A stretch of 64,000 nucleotides of DNA. It comes from Medakamo hakoo (taxonomy: Eukaryota; Chlorophyta; Trebouxiophyceae; Coccomyxaceae). The notes under the pieces were generated by a model. The model did not search any database, was not told where the DNA came from, and saw nothing but the letters and a program-made list of their open reading frames with translations. Position 1 is the stretch's first letter, and every line of letters starts with the position of its first letter. Below are positions 30,919 to 42,293 of the stretch, piece after piece. The translations under genes and the position numbers were made by a program. The stretch lies in the NCBI GenBank assembly GCA_026636295.1, contig CP089456.1:124001-188000 (forward strand), written 5' to 3'.

Positions 30919-31975
30919 TCATTCCAGCGACACTTTCCCGCCCGCCGCCTCCAGCTTGGCTTTCAGGGCTTCGGCGTCCTCCTTTTTCAGGCCGCCCTTG
31001 ATGACGATGGGCGACTTCTCGACCTGCGGGCGTCGGGGAAAAGGGTGTGCGAGGCGTGAGTTTTTTTTTGCCGTGCGCGTGACCCGGCCCCGCTCCCACC
31101 CAACCCACCCCCCAAAAAAACAACAGGTCCCTTCCCAACGCACCAGCTCCTTCGCCTCCTTCAAGCCCAGCTCCGTCGCGGCCCGGACTTCCTTGATGAC
31201 CTGTTTGGGTGTGTGTGGGTTGTGTGTGTGAGGAGCAAAACCCCGGGCGCGCGCAGCCATCCGCCTCCATCCCATCCCATCCCTCACCCCCCCCCCCCCC
31301 CTCGACCGTCACGGTCGACTCTCTTCGCTCCCTTACCTTGATCTTCTCGCCGTCCGCAAAGCCGTCCAGCTTCACAGAAAACTCGGTCTTCTCCTCGGCC
31401 GGTGCGGCGGCCGGCGCGGCAGCCGCGCCACCAGCGGCCGGCGCGCCCGCCGCGGCCATCGGCACGCCGCCGGCAAAGCCGCCGCCAAACGCAGGCGCCG
31501 CCACGCCCAGCCTGTCCTGCAGCAGCTCCGTCAGCTCGGCGACCTGATTGAGTGGTGAAAGGGGGAGGGACGGCGCGCGTGAGCGAGTGGGACGGTGGGG
31601 GACGGGGAGTTCACTCTTGCTCGCATCCCCAGCGGGCCGCCGATGAGGCCCGACGGAACGAGAAAAAAAAGAGACCACGCCCCCATCACACCCCCCGCAC
31701 CGACTCACCTCGAGCAAATTGAGGGCCAGGATGTCGGCCGCCACCTTTTGCACACGATCCGACGTGGCGGGCAGGTCCTCGGCGGGCGCGGCCCCGGCAG
31801 CAAAGCCGCGCGTGTGCGTCAAAGGAGCGACGGCGGCGACGGCCGACGCAGCAGTCGACCGCCCCGAGCCGCTGGGAGCGTTCCAGGTGCCCGCCGCCCG
31901 GCAGCAGGAGCCCGACGTCAGGCTGGCCCGTGCCAGCAGGGCGGCCGCCCGGGCGGTGGACCGGGTGGCGGACAT
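30919..31975 (-). CDS. MRPL12: Mitochondrial ribosomal protein bL12
   Basis: Stalk protein of the mitochondrial large ribosomal subunit. Exons 31975-31709, 31543-31337, 31200-31144, 31023-30919 (211 aa). The N-terminus (MSATRSTARAAALLARASL, later THTRGFAAGAAP) is an Arg/Ser-rich mitochondrial presequence with a typical RGFA cleavage region. The dimerisation domain follows (VAADILALNLLEVAELTELL), then an Ala-rich hinge, then the factor-binding domain FSVKLDGFADGEKIK, VIKEVRAATELGLKEAKELV, EKSPIVIKGGLKKEDAEALK and LEAAGGKVSLE. LGLKEAKELVEK(S/T)P is the mitochondrial form; plastid L12 differs here, which with the presequence decides the compartment. Confidence 0.9.
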
Positions 31976-32491
31976 GAAGTGGAGCGAAGAGATCGGTTTC
32001 CTTTCTCTGCGCGCAGAAAGGAGAAAGGGGACGAAGCCGTGCGGCGGAACGTCGGGCGGAGCGGGAAAGCAGAAGGGCCTGTAGCTAGCACCGGGCGCGT
32101 GGCCGTCACACACGCGGTCAGGGAAGTGGGCGAGGGCACGCAAGCTCTGGGGCGACGTACGCAAAGGGGGGGGGAGGAGAAGTGGGGTGTGAGAGCCGGG
32201 GGGGTCCCGGGGCGCTGCCGCTGGCCATCCCCTTCCGACCACCCCCCTGCCCCCCTCTCTCTCCCTCTCCCTCACCCTCCCTCGCCCGTCTCTCCGCCCT
32301 GCCCGCCCGCCCACAGCCCGCCCACCGCACGCACTGTGGCAAGGCCCCCCACCAAAAGCAAGAAAACAGTGAAAGAGACAGCAGTGCTACCCAGTCTGAC
32401 GCGCCCTGCTCCACCACCACCACCACCACCCACCACCCATCCCACACACACACCGCACACGCGCCCCCCGCACCCCCAGCCACGCGCGCGC
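31976..32491. other. Intergenic region between bL12m and RAD51C
   Basis: 516 bases between the bL12m start and the RAD51C stop, both on the minus strand. It contains the bL12m promoter and RAD51C 3' UTR. C/T-rich blocks and a run of CCACCACCACCACC triplets near 32410 are visible. No gene or element recognised. Confidence 0.4.
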
Positions 32492-33985
32492 TCAGTCCGC
32501 GCGCGCGCGCTTGGCGGGCGGCCCGCCCACGCCCCGCACGCCGTCCGCCGTGACCTCGTACTCCGCACTGCCGCCGGGCAGGGACGGCGACTTCACCAGC
32601 GTCGCCAGGCGCCGGCCGCCGCCGCCCCAGTGCAGCAGGACGCGCGTGGACGGGACGTGCGCCCAGGCGGGCCCCAGGGCCGGGACCAGGCGGGGAGGGG
32701 GGCGGGACGCGCCGTCGCCGCCGCCGCCCTCGGCGCCGACGCGGGTCGTGACCTGGTTGGTCAGGACGACGGCGACGCCCCGGGACCGGGCCAGGGCGGC
32801 CAGGGCGGACGCGGTGGCGGAGAGGGCGGCCGCGCGGCCGGCCGCGCCGCCGCCGCCGCGCCCGCCGCCGCCGCCGCCGTCCCCGACGCCCGCGCGGACG
32901 TGGAAGGCGACGGAGTCCAGGACGACCAGCTTGATGGCCGGGTTGACGTCGAGCAGCCGACCCAGCCCCGCCGCCGCGCCGACCTGTTCCGCCGCGTCCC
33001 GGGCGCGGAGGACGGTCACGCCCGCCAGCAGCGCCTCGGTGGTGGCCGCCGCCGCGGCGGCCCTCTTGGCCGCGCCCTCGGGCGTCGCCGGGTCGGCCCG
33101 CCCGGCGAGGCGGGCCAAGTGGCGGGATAAGGCCGCCGCCAGGTCGGCGGCGCGTTCGGGGACGAGGGAGCCTTCCGTGTCTGGTGGGGTGGGCGGGGTG
33201 TGGAGGGGGCGGTTGTGTGGGGGCGCTTTTTTTTCCTCCTCCCCTCCGCCATCGCTCCATCCACCCCCTTTTCCCGCCACGCAACACACGGCACACCACC
33301 TCCCAACGCACCGATATACACGGCCTGCCCGCCCACCCCACCGAACGCGCGTGGGATTTGGACGTCCATGGCCAGCTGCATGCACAGCTGGGTCTTGCCG
33401 ACGGCCGGCGCGCCACCTGTGCAGGATTTGAGAGAGAGGATGGATGGGGGGGACAATGGAAAAAGCATGAGCGGGCGCCCCTTGTTTCCGCGCCTCGGAC
33501 ACCCCACCTCAACACACACACAAACACACACACACAAACGCACAAAACTCCGTCAGCTGCCCCGGCGGCACACCACCGCCCAGCAGCTGGTCGAGCGCCG
33601 CGCAAAAAGTGATGACCCGCCGCGCGCCGGCCTCCGCCACGAGGAGATCAGCGGCGGTGCGGCCACCCGCCAGCTTTGCTAGGCTGCCGTTGCCACCGCC
33701 TATTGGCCGGGGCACGCACGCGCGGGCGGCCGCGGCTTCGGCGGGCGTCAGGGCGGCGTCTGTTTGATGGAGGGAGCGGCGTGAGGAGGGCGCGACGCGC
33801 GCGGCGCGCAAACACGAAGAAAAAACTCTCTGCTCCGCCCTCACACCTCGTTCCAGGTCCCCCTCGGCCGCGCCCTCCAGGTCTGCAACGGTGCGGTAGC
33901 CCGCCGCCATGAGACGGGCGCGGACGGTTGGGGCGAGGGGAAGGTTTTGCGTGTCTTGGCGGGGGAGGCGGGCGGCCGCGGCCAT
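32492..33985 (-). CDS. RAD51C: RAD51C recombinase paralogue
   Basis: RecA-family ATPase of the BCDX2 and CX3 complexes in homologous recombination and meiosis. Exons 33985-33847, 33759-33544, 33416-33312, 33180-32492 (382 aa). The N-terminal helical domain ([20 protein letters not shown]) leads to [20 protein letters not shown] and, across an intron, [20 protein letters not shown] (Walker A GAPAVGKT). VYIDTEGSL is rebuilt at the next junction. Walker B is [12 protein letters not shown], then [13 protein letters not shown] and [20 protein letters not shown]. The C-terminal PPAKRARAD matches the nuclear signal of RAD51C. Ala-rich inserts flank the B strand. Each splice junction restores family sequence. 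Confidence 0.93.
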
Positions 33986-34239
33986 TGAGTTGCAGCCGGG
34001 CTCTCTCGCGCACGGCCGCCCCAGCCTCGGGCGAGGGGTGGGGCCAGGGGACTGGGAGGCTGGTGTGCGTGTGTGCTCCCGCGCAAGGAGCGAGGGAGTG
34101 CCCGCAGCTCGTCCCACGAGCGGGACGGCCGTCGCGAAAAGAAACAAAGGTGTCTGCGAGACATTCGCGCCCCGCTCGCTCGCACACTCTTCGCATTCGC
34201 GGCCGCCAGCCGCTAGACGCAGCGCAACCAACGTCGACC

Positions 34240-36589
34240 ATGGCGGCCCCTACCGCGCCGCCGCCCCGCCGCATCCTGCTGGCCGGCGACGTGCACGGTC
34301 GACTGTCCACGCTCTTTGCCCGCGTGGAAGCCGTGTCCGCCAAAGCGGGCCCCTTTGACGCGCTGCTGTGCGTGGGCGGCTTTTTTCCGCCTGGACGTGC
34401 GTTTCTGAGGAAAGGAGGAGGGGGTGGGGGCGGACGTGTCCGGCACCAATGCGCCTGGGTGGAGGCGAGATCGGCGGTCTGGGCGAGAGGCGCAGGTGGA
34501 GGTGGGGTGGGCGGCGACTCCATCCGCTGGCACTGCCAAATTCTCACGCCCCCCCCCCCCCCCCCCAAAAACACGCCGTCTCCCTCCAGCACCCGAGGAC
34601 GACGACGCGCCCGACCTGGGCGAGCTGGGGCCCTACGCCTCCGGCTCCTCCACCGCGCCCGTCCCCACCTACTTCATCGGCGCGTACGGCAAGGGAGCGG
34701 CGGCAGGCATGGCGGCCCTCGCCCAACCGGCGGCGGCCGGCTGCCGCATCACTTACCTCGGCCGGTCGGGCGTGGCGGCGGTCGCGGGCCTCCAAGTCGC
34801 GTTCCTGGACGGCCGCCTGTCGGGGCCCGCCCTCGGGTCCGACCCCGCGTCTGCAGGCGCCGTCTGCCGGCATTTCACGCGCTCGGACCTGGCGGCCCTG
34901 GACGCCGCCGTCGCGGACGCCGAGGGCGACGTCGACGTGTTTTTGACGTGCGAGTGGCCGCAGCACGCGCTCGCCGCGCTGCCGCCGGCCGTCCCCCGCC
35001 CGCCGCCGCCCGTCGACGCCCGCGGCTCCACCGCCATCGCCGGCGCCGCTTTCAAAGTGCGCCCACGGTACCATGTTGCGGGAGGTGGCGGCGGCTTCTG
35101 GGCGCGGCCGCCGTACATGAACCCGGACCGGGGCGCGGGCGCGCACGCGACGCGCTTTTTGGCGCTCGGCCCCGTCGGCGGCGACTCGAAATGGTTGCAC
35201 GCCCTCGGCCTCGTCCCCGCGTCGGCCATGCCCGTCTCGTCGCTGACAGAGGTCCCGCCTGACGCGACGGCCTGTCCGTACGAGGGCCGCCCCGGGCTAG
35301 ACCGCCTGACGGGCGGGCGGCGGCCGCGGGAGGACGGCGGCGGGTTTGGTGGCCGGCTGGACGCGCCGCCGCCGGATGAGCAGTGGCGGTGGTCGCTGCC
35401 CAAGCGCGGGCGTGGGGGCGGTGAGGGCGGCCGCCCGGGCGGCTTCGCCAGCGTGGCACCCTCCCTGGGCCGGGACGGCGTCGTCAAGGACAACCGCAAG
35501 ACCGTCCACGTGCGGAACGTCCCCGCGACGGCCACGGAAGACGACCTGGTCTCGCTCTTTTCGCGCGCGGGGCCGATCGCGGACGTGCGGCGCCGGGCGG
35601 GGCCGGACGGCCGCCTCATGCCGTACGCGTTCATCCAGTTCGACGACGTGGCCGGCGCCGCGACCGCGGTGTCGAGCCTGCACGGCCAGCGCCTGTTTGG
35701 GCGGGAGCTGGCGGTGGACATGGCGGGCGCGCCGCCGACCGGCCGGCCGCGCGCGGGCGCGGCGGGGGGCGGCGCGGGCGGGCCGCCCGCCCCGGCCGAC
35801 CCGCCCGACTGCTGGTTTTGCCTGTCCAACCCCGACGCGGACGTCGACCTGGTCGTCTCGGTGGGCACTGAGGCGTACGTGGCCGTGGACAAGGGGCCGA
35901 TCACGGACACGCACGCGCTGGTGCTGCCCGTGGAGCACGTGCCCTCGACCGTCGCGCTGAGCGCGGCGTGCCCGCCGGGCGGCCCCTGCCCGGCCGCGGA
36001 CGAGGTGGAGGCCTACCTGCGCGCCCTGCGGGCCTGGTGCGCGTCCAAGGGCCTGGCCCTCTTTGCGTTCGAGCGGTACGCGTCCCTGCGCAAGGGCGTC
36101 GGCGGCAACCACTGCCAGGTCCACGCGCTGGGCGTGCCGGCGGGTGCCGTCGCCGGCGCGCGGTCGCTCATCGACCGCCTCGCGGCCGACGCCGGCATCA
36201 GTGGCCTGACGCACCTGCCCGGCGACCCGCTGGCGGGACCGCCCGCCCGGTCCGCCCTGCGCGACGCCGTGGGCGACGGCGAGTTTTTCCAGGCCTGGCT
36301 GCCGTGGGATGGGGTGGGCGGGCCCTGCCCCGGGCGCTTGGTCCAGGCCGTCACCAAGGGCGCCCGCCACCCGCTGGCCTTTGGCCGGACCGTCGCCGCC
36401 GCCCTGGCTGGCTGCCCGGAGCGAGCCGACTGGAAGGAGTGCGCCGTGTCTCCGCCGGAGGAAGTGGAGCGGGCGGACGCGTTCAAAGCGAGCTTTGCGG
36501 CGTTTGACCCCACGGGCGGTGGTGGGGAGGGTGGTGGGGAGGGTGGGGACGGCGACCACGCGTCCGCGCCCCCGCCTGCTGCTGCATGA
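34240..36589 (+). CDS. CWF19L1: CWF19L1/Drn1-type splicing protein with internal RRM
   Basis: Spliceosome disassembly and lariat turnover factor of the CWF19 family. Exons 34240-34396 and 34590-36589 (718 aa). The N-terminal metallophosphatase-like domain reads ILLAGDVHGRLSTLFARVEA, FDALLCVGGFFPP, PTYFIGAYGKG, ITYLGRSG and VDVFLTCEWPQHAL. The C-terminal half has CwfJ_C_1 (PDCWFCLSNPDADVDLVVSV, THALVLPVEHVPSTVAL, and the HIT-like GGNHCQVHALGVP) and CwfJ_C_2 (FFQAWLPWDG, HPLAFGRTVAAAL, DWKECAVSPPEEVERADAFK). Between them at about residues 353-432 sits a full RRM (KTVHVRNVPATATEDDLVSL, YAFIQFDDVAGAATAVSSLH) where land-plant homologues carry CCCH fingers as I recall. The intron contains an 18-C run. 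Confidence 0.92.
34549..34566 (+). repeat. 18-base poly-C run in CWF19L1 intron
   Basis: Uninterrupted C run about 25 bases before the acceptor TCCCTCCAG. It acts as an extreme pyrimidine tract. As with other homopolymers here, its length may be uncertain. Confidence 0.85.
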
Positions 36590-36767
36590 GCGTGCGTGCG
36601 TGTGTAGAGTGTGCAGAACAACGAAGACGAAACGAAAGCGAAACGCCTCTCTCCGATCAACAAGCATCTACGGCCGGGCGTGTGTGAGGCGCGCCGACCA
36701 TCTCTCCCGTCCCCCACTCGCTCCCCGCTCTTCTCCGCTTCGGGCCACCCCACCACCTCTCCCTCTC

Positions 36768-38586
36768 TCACCCGACACTGCCTTCCAGTTTCAGCGCCAT
36801 CAGCTGGTTGACTTCCGCCGCGAATTCAAGGGGCAGTTCATTGAACACCTCACGGCAAAATCCCGAAATGATGGTCCCCACGGCCGCTTCCGCGTCGATG
36901 CCGCGCTGCTGGAAGTAGAAGAGCTGTTCCTCGGAGATTTTCGAGGTGGAAGCCTCATGCTCGACCGCGGCTTCGGGCGTGCGGACGGTGATGTACGGGT
37001 ACGTGTTGGCCGCCGCCGTGTCGCCAATGAGCATGGAGTCGCACTGCGAGTGGTTGCGGGCGCCGGACGCGCCGGGGGCGACGCTGACCAGGCCACGGTA
37101 CGCGTTGCGGGACCGCCCCGCGGAAATGCCCTTGGACACGATGCGCGAGCGCGTCCCCTTGCCGATGTGCACCATCTTGGTGCCCGTGTCCGCCTGTTGC
37201 AGGCCGTTGGTCAGGGCGACGGAGTAGAACTCGCCGACGGAGCCGTCGCCCGCCAGGACGACGGAGGGGTACTTCCACGTGATGGCGCTCCCCGTCTCCA
37301 CCTGCGTCCACGAAATCTTGGACTTGGCGCCGTGGCACAGCCCACGCTTGGTGACGAAGTTGTAGATGCCGCCCTTGCCCGTCTCCGGGTCGCCCGCGTA
37401 CCAGTTTTGGACGGTGGAGTACTTTATTTCCGCGCCCGACGCCGCGGACAGTTCGACAACCGCGGCGTGCAGCTGGTTTTTGTCGTAGCTGGGCGCCGTG
37501 CACCCTTCCAGGTACGACACGTACGAGTCTTCCTCCGCCACGATGAGCGTGCGCTCAAACTGGCCCGTCTCCGACGCGTTGATGCGGAAGTACGTCGAAA
37601 TCTCCATGGGCGACTTGACGCCCTTGGGAATGTACACAAACGACCCGTCGGAGAACACGGCCGAGTTGAGGGCGGCGTAGTAGTTGTCGGCCGCGGGGAC
37701 GACGGAGCCCAGGTGCTTGCGCACGAGGTCGGGCACCTCCTTCACCGCTTCCGACAGGGACATGAAGAGGATGCCCTGCTCCCGCAGCTCCGCCTTGAAC
37801 GTCGTCGCGATGGACACCGAGTCAAAGACGGCGTCGACCGCGACGTTGGCCAACCGCTTCTGCTCGTTGAGCGGGATGCCCAGGCGGTCGAAGGTGGCCA
37901 GCAGCGCCGGGTCCACCTCGTCCAGCGACGCTTTCTTCGGCTTTTCGCGGGGGGCGGAGTAGTACGACACGTCCTGGAAGTCGATGGGCGGGTGCGTGTT
38001 GTCGGACCAGGTCGGCGGCGGCAGGGTCAGCCAGAGCCGGTACGCGCGCAGGCGGAAGTCGAGCAACCAGTCCGGCTCGCCCTTTTTGGCGGAGATGGCG
38101 CGGACGACGGACTCGTCCAGGCCTTTGGGGAAGGTGTCGGACTCGATGTCCGTGACAAAGCCGGCGGTGTAGGGACTGGGGAGAGAGGGGGGGGAGGGGG
38201 GGGGGGCGTGGAGGGGGTGGTCGTGTGAGGGTCGGGTCGGGCAGCAGGGGGCGTGGAAAAGACGTTTGCCCCGCCGGGCGCCCTTCCAACACAGCCACCC
38301 CACCCACACACACGCACCGGTCCAGCATCTTTTGAATCTGGTTCTTCTCCTCGGCCGCCGCGTCCAGGACGGCGGCGTCGGACGAGGTCGGAGGCGAGGC
38401 CGCGTCGGGTGGCGCCGCGGCGGCGGCCAGCGACGCGCGGCGCGGGCGGGGAGCGCGGACGGCCGGGCGCGAGCAGGACGCCAGCCCAGTCACGGCCGCG
38501 CCGCAAGGCACAGGCTGCGGCGCAGCTGGCCGGCGGGCCGACGGCGCCGCCGCGGCGGCGTGCGAGGACGTGGCCAGCGCAGACAT
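36768..38586 (-). CDS. SUFB: Plastid Fe-S scaffold protein SufB
   Basis: Subunit of the SufBC2D scaffold that builds Fe-S clusters in plastids. Exons 38586-38318 and 38175-36768 (558 aa). The first ~70 residues are Ala/Ser/Arg/Pro-rich with almost no acids, a transit peptide. The mature part keeps the family blocks: [139 protein letters not shown] and [20 protein letters not shown]. Nuclear location of SufB is expected for the green line; red algae and glaucophytes keep it in the plastid. It faces the NFU gene head to head. Confidence 0.96.
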
Positions 38587-38891
38587 TCTGTTTTGCCGGC
38601 AGAGGGGCGCGGACGAAAACGCGGAGAGGGCGAGGAGGCGACTGAGCGCACGAAAGCACCCAGCGCTCACGGAGAGCTGTGTGCACGCACGTGCTCAGAC
38701 AGGGGGCGTGAGTGTGAGTGCACGCCGGAGAGAAGCGCCCAGGGCTTCGCGTTCTTCGGTTGCGAGTGTGAGAGCGAATTCTCTCCGACGGGCGCCCCGA
38801 CGAGAGACAGCAGAACCCATTCTTCGCTTTCCTTCCTTGTCTCGCGCGGCTGCACACACTCGCACGCCCGCTCGATCGCACACAGCCAGCC
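38587..38891. promoter_or_regulatory. Shared divergent intergenic region of SufB and NFU
   Basis: 305 bases separate the ATGs of two genes of the same plastid Fe-S pathway transcribed in opposite directions. I see no TATA box; the middle has GTGTGAGTG and GAATTCTCTCC words. Co-regulation from a bidirectional promoter is an inference from the arrangement. Confidence 0.6.
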
Positions 38892-39889
38892 ATGTCCGCG
38901 GCCGTCGCACGCTCCACCGCCGTGCCGTCCACGAGCGCACGCAGCGGCCGGGCCGCTGACGCACTGACGCCGCCGCGTCGGCCGCTCGCGCCGCCGCAGC
39001 CGTCCCTCCGCGCCGCCCCAGCCCCGCCCACGGCCCTCCCTCCTCAGTCTGCGGGGGCAGGGTGGGGTACCGGACTCCCGGCGTCTCGTCCGCGGCCTGG
39101 AGTGCCAGGAGGTGCGTGGCAGGTTTGCGCCGTTGACGGCGGCGCCGTGACTCGTCCTCGCCCAACCCTCACACCGTTCCCATCCACCCCCACCCCTCCT
39201 CCCAAGCAGCTCCCACCCGGGGGCCGGCCGCCGCCACCGCCGCCGCGGACGCGGGCTTAGAACTGACGGCCGAAAACGTGGAGGCGGTCCTGGACGAAGT
39301 CCGGCCGTACCTGATGGCGGGTGCGTTTTTTTTTTTCTTTTTCGGGGGGAGGGAGGCGCCGCGCGTGGGGTGGGTGGGTGGAGGCACCCACCACCGCCAC
39401 CACCACCCATCGTCCACCCTGTGCCGCCCCACCTCACCGCCAAACCAAACCCGCCGCACCCCACCCCCACCCCCACACGCAGACGGCGGCGACGTGGAAC
39501 TCGTCGACATCGACGGCCCCACCGTCTACCTGAAGCTCAAGGGCGCGTGCGGGTCGTGCCCGTCGTCGACCGCGACGCTGACCATGGGCGTCCAGCGCCG
39601 CCTGCAGGAACGCATCCCGGACATCGCGGCCGTCGAGCAGGTCCTGGACGAGGGGGCGGGCGCCGGGCTGGACCTGACCTCGGAAAACATCGAGACCGTC
39701 CTGGACGAGATCCGGCCCTACCTGGTCGGCACGGGCGGCGGGGGGTTGGAACTCGTGTCGATGGACGGGCCCGTCGTCAAAGTGCGCATCACGGGGCCCG
39801 CGGCGGGCGTGATGACGGTGCGGGTGGCGGTGACGCAGAAGCTGCGGGAGAAGTTCCCGGCGATTGCGGCGGTGCAGTTGGTGGCGTGA
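38892..39889 (+). CDS. NFU2: Plastid NFU-type Fe-S carrier protein
   Basis: Receives clusters from the SUF scaffold and passes them to plastid apoproteins such as those of photosystem I. Exons 38892-39111, 39210-39320 and 39483-39889 (245 aa). A Ser/Arg/Pro-rich transit peptide of ~75 residues precedes the first NFU domain: [40 protein letters not shown] and the cluster-binding [16 protein letters not shown] with CxxC. A second NFU-like domain ([40 protein letters not shown]) lacks the CxxC, as in plant plastid NFU1-3. Both junctions restore the conserved reading. I cannot tell NFU1, 2 and 3 apart, so the symbol is approximate. Confidence 0.92.
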
Positions 39890-40066
39890 GGGTGTGGGCG
39901 GGCGGGCGGGGCGGGCAGGGTGTGTGTGTTGCTCCTTTCCCTGAGTGTGGGTCGGTCGAGTGTTTGTGTTTCGGCCGCCCGCGCCCTCACTCGCGCAAAC
40001 TCGGCCCGTTGCCTCCCGTCGCACCCCCCCCCTGCCCCCAGCCCCCTCAACTCCCCCGTGCCAACC

Positions 40067-41883
40067 ATGGCCCTCGCGTCTTCTCGCGCCGGCCTGTCCA
40101 CCCGCCGCGCCGCCGCGTCGGCCCGTCCGGCGTTCGCGCCGGCGGCGACGCGCCCGGCCCGCGCTGCTCGCGCCGCGCGCGCGCTCCCCGCCGATGGCGA
40201 AGACTTTGCCTCGCCGCCGCCCGCCCCTGCCACTCCCGCGCCCGCCGTCCGCCCTGCCGTGGCGGGCGACTACGCCAAGGCGACCATCAAGGTGAGTAGT
40301 GTGTAGGACGGAGTCGATGGCATGGCGCCGCGCATGAAGGAAAAGGGAGCCGAGCGCGCGCGCAGGCGGCAAAAAAACGCAATCTTGTTGCCTTTGCGCG
40401 TTGTTTTGGCGTCGCCGCCCCGCCTTCCACCCCTCAGCCCTTGCGCTGTCCGCATGGATGGGTGTGGAAGTGTCCGCAGCATCTATCCGCGGGCGCAAAT
40501 CGATCGACAGGAGGCCGCGACCCACCGCACGCGCGCTCTTTCCCAACCTTGCCGCCCCGCTGTCTCCGCGTTTTTCAAAAAAAAAAACACTCTCCACAAC
40601 CCTCTCCTCCGCCCTAGGTCATCGGCGTCGGCGGCGGCGGGTCCAACGCCGTCAATCGCATGCTCCGCGCGGACATGAAGGGCATCGACCTGTACGTCAT
40701 CAACACGGACTCCCAGGTGAGAGGAGGAGGGGGGGAGGGGGGGCGGTGTGCGGCGGGTGGGGCACCATGGTGGGGGGGTGCCGAGGTGAGCCGCGCGCGG
40801 TCACGCCCACACACCACCACCATCCCCATCCCACCCTCACCCACCCACCCACCCGCCCACCACCCGCCCTGCCAGGCCCTGGCCACCTCGCCCATCGCGT
40901 CCGACAACAAAGTCCAGATCGGCGCCAAGCTGACGCGCGGCCTGGGCGCGGGCGGCAACCCGGCCATCGGCGCCAAGGCGGCCACTGAGTCCAAGGCCGC
41001 GCTGGAGGCGATGCTGGCGGGGACGGACATGGTCTTTGTGACGGCCGGCATGGGCGGCGGGACGGGGTCGGGCGCCGCGCCCGTCGTGGCGGCGACCGCC
41101 CGGGCCATGGGCGTGCTCACCGTCGCCATCGTGACGACGCCCTTTTCCTTCGAGGGCCGCCAGCGCGCGGCCCAGGCGCGCGAGGCGATCGAAGCGCTGC
41201 GCGGCGCGGTCGACACGCTGATTGTGATTCCCAACGACCGCTTGCTGGACGCGGTGGACCCGTCCCTGCCCGTCACGGAAGCCTTCCGCGTCGCGGACGA
41301 CGTCCTGCGCCAGGGCGTGCGCGGCATCTCCGACATCATCACCATCCCCGGCCTCGTCAACGTCGACTTTGCCGACGTGCGCGCTGTGATGACGGGCGCG
41401 GGGTCGTCGCTCATGGGCCAGGGCTCCGCGTCCGGCAAAGGGCGGGCGCGCGAGGCCGCGCTGGCCGCCATTTCCTCCCCCCTGCTGGACATCGGCATCG
41501 AGCGCGCGACGGGCATCGTCTGGAACGTGACGGGCCCGCCGGACATGACGCTGTTCGAGGTGAACGAGGCGGCGGAAGCGATCTACAGCCTCGTCGACCC
41601 GGAGTGCAACCTCATCTTCGGCGCGGTCGTCGACCCGGACGCGTCGGACGTGTCCATCACGCTCATCGCCACCGGCTTCGGCGCGGGCGGCCTGGCCGGC
41701 TCGTCCGTCGCGCCCTTCCTGGGCGAGGCGCCCGCGCCGTCGGCGCCGGCCGGTCGGGCGCTCCCGACCGTCGGCGACGCCGTCGCGTCCGCCGCCGCGG
41801 CCGAGCCGGCGTCCCCGCCGCCCGCTGCCCTGGGCGGCATCGAGATCCCGGCCTTCCTGCGCCGCCGCCGCGCGCAGAAGTGA
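40067..41883 (+). CDS. FTSZ2: Plastid division GTPase FtsZ2
   Basis: Tubulin-like GTPase forming the plastid division ring. Exons 40067-40291, 40618-40716 and 40876-41883 (443 aa). An Ala/Arg/Ser-rich transit peptide is followed by [60 protein letters not shown] (the tubulin signature loop), [40 protein letters not shown] and [15 protein letters not shown]. The C-terminal tail [14 protein letters not shown] retains the bacterial-type conserved peptide that FtsZ2 uses for ARC6 binding and FtsZ1 lacks, which is why I choose FtsZ2. Start has a CCAACCATGG context. It follows NFU in the same direction with 177 bases between. Confidence 0.94.
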
Positions 41884-42293
41884 ACGCCCAAGCGATGGGA
41901 GGGAGTGACTGGTGGTGGGTGGGTGGTGTGTGTTTTCCTTTGCGTGTTTTTCTTACCTTTCTGCGGCGTGTGGGTGCGTCTTTTCCGTGAGGAGGGTGTG
42001 CGTGTGGGGATGGTGCAGAGGCTTGCGCTTTGATCAAATCCAACAACAACGACGACAGGGGATGGCGGGGGTGGTGCGTGCGTGCGCGGGGTGGGGGGGC
42101 GCGCCCCCTCGTCCCAGCGCCGCACGCACCGACCTCGCGGTCGCGCCCCTGTCTGTCTCTCTAGGCGGGCGTGTGGGTCGTGTGGGAGCGTGAAAAAAAA
42201 AAACGACCCCCTAAAAAGGATCCTTTTCGGGCTTCCTCACACACTCTCATTCCAGGAGGCCAGCTCTCGGTCCGGCGCACACAGGACGCGCAC
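41884..42293. other. Intergenic region FtsZ2 to MRS2
   Basis: 410 bases between two plus-strand genes. It is T/G-rich early (TGTGTGTTTTCCTTTGCGTG), contains CAAATCCAACAACAACGACG and ends in an A-rich/C-rich leader. Probably 3' UTR plus the MRS2 promoter; nothing specific recognised. Confidence 0.4.

Noticed and set aside
30479-31231. Plus-strand frame opposite bL12m
   Set aside because: The minus strand encodes the full bL12 across four exons; the plus frame has no recognisable content and crosses T and C homopolymers.
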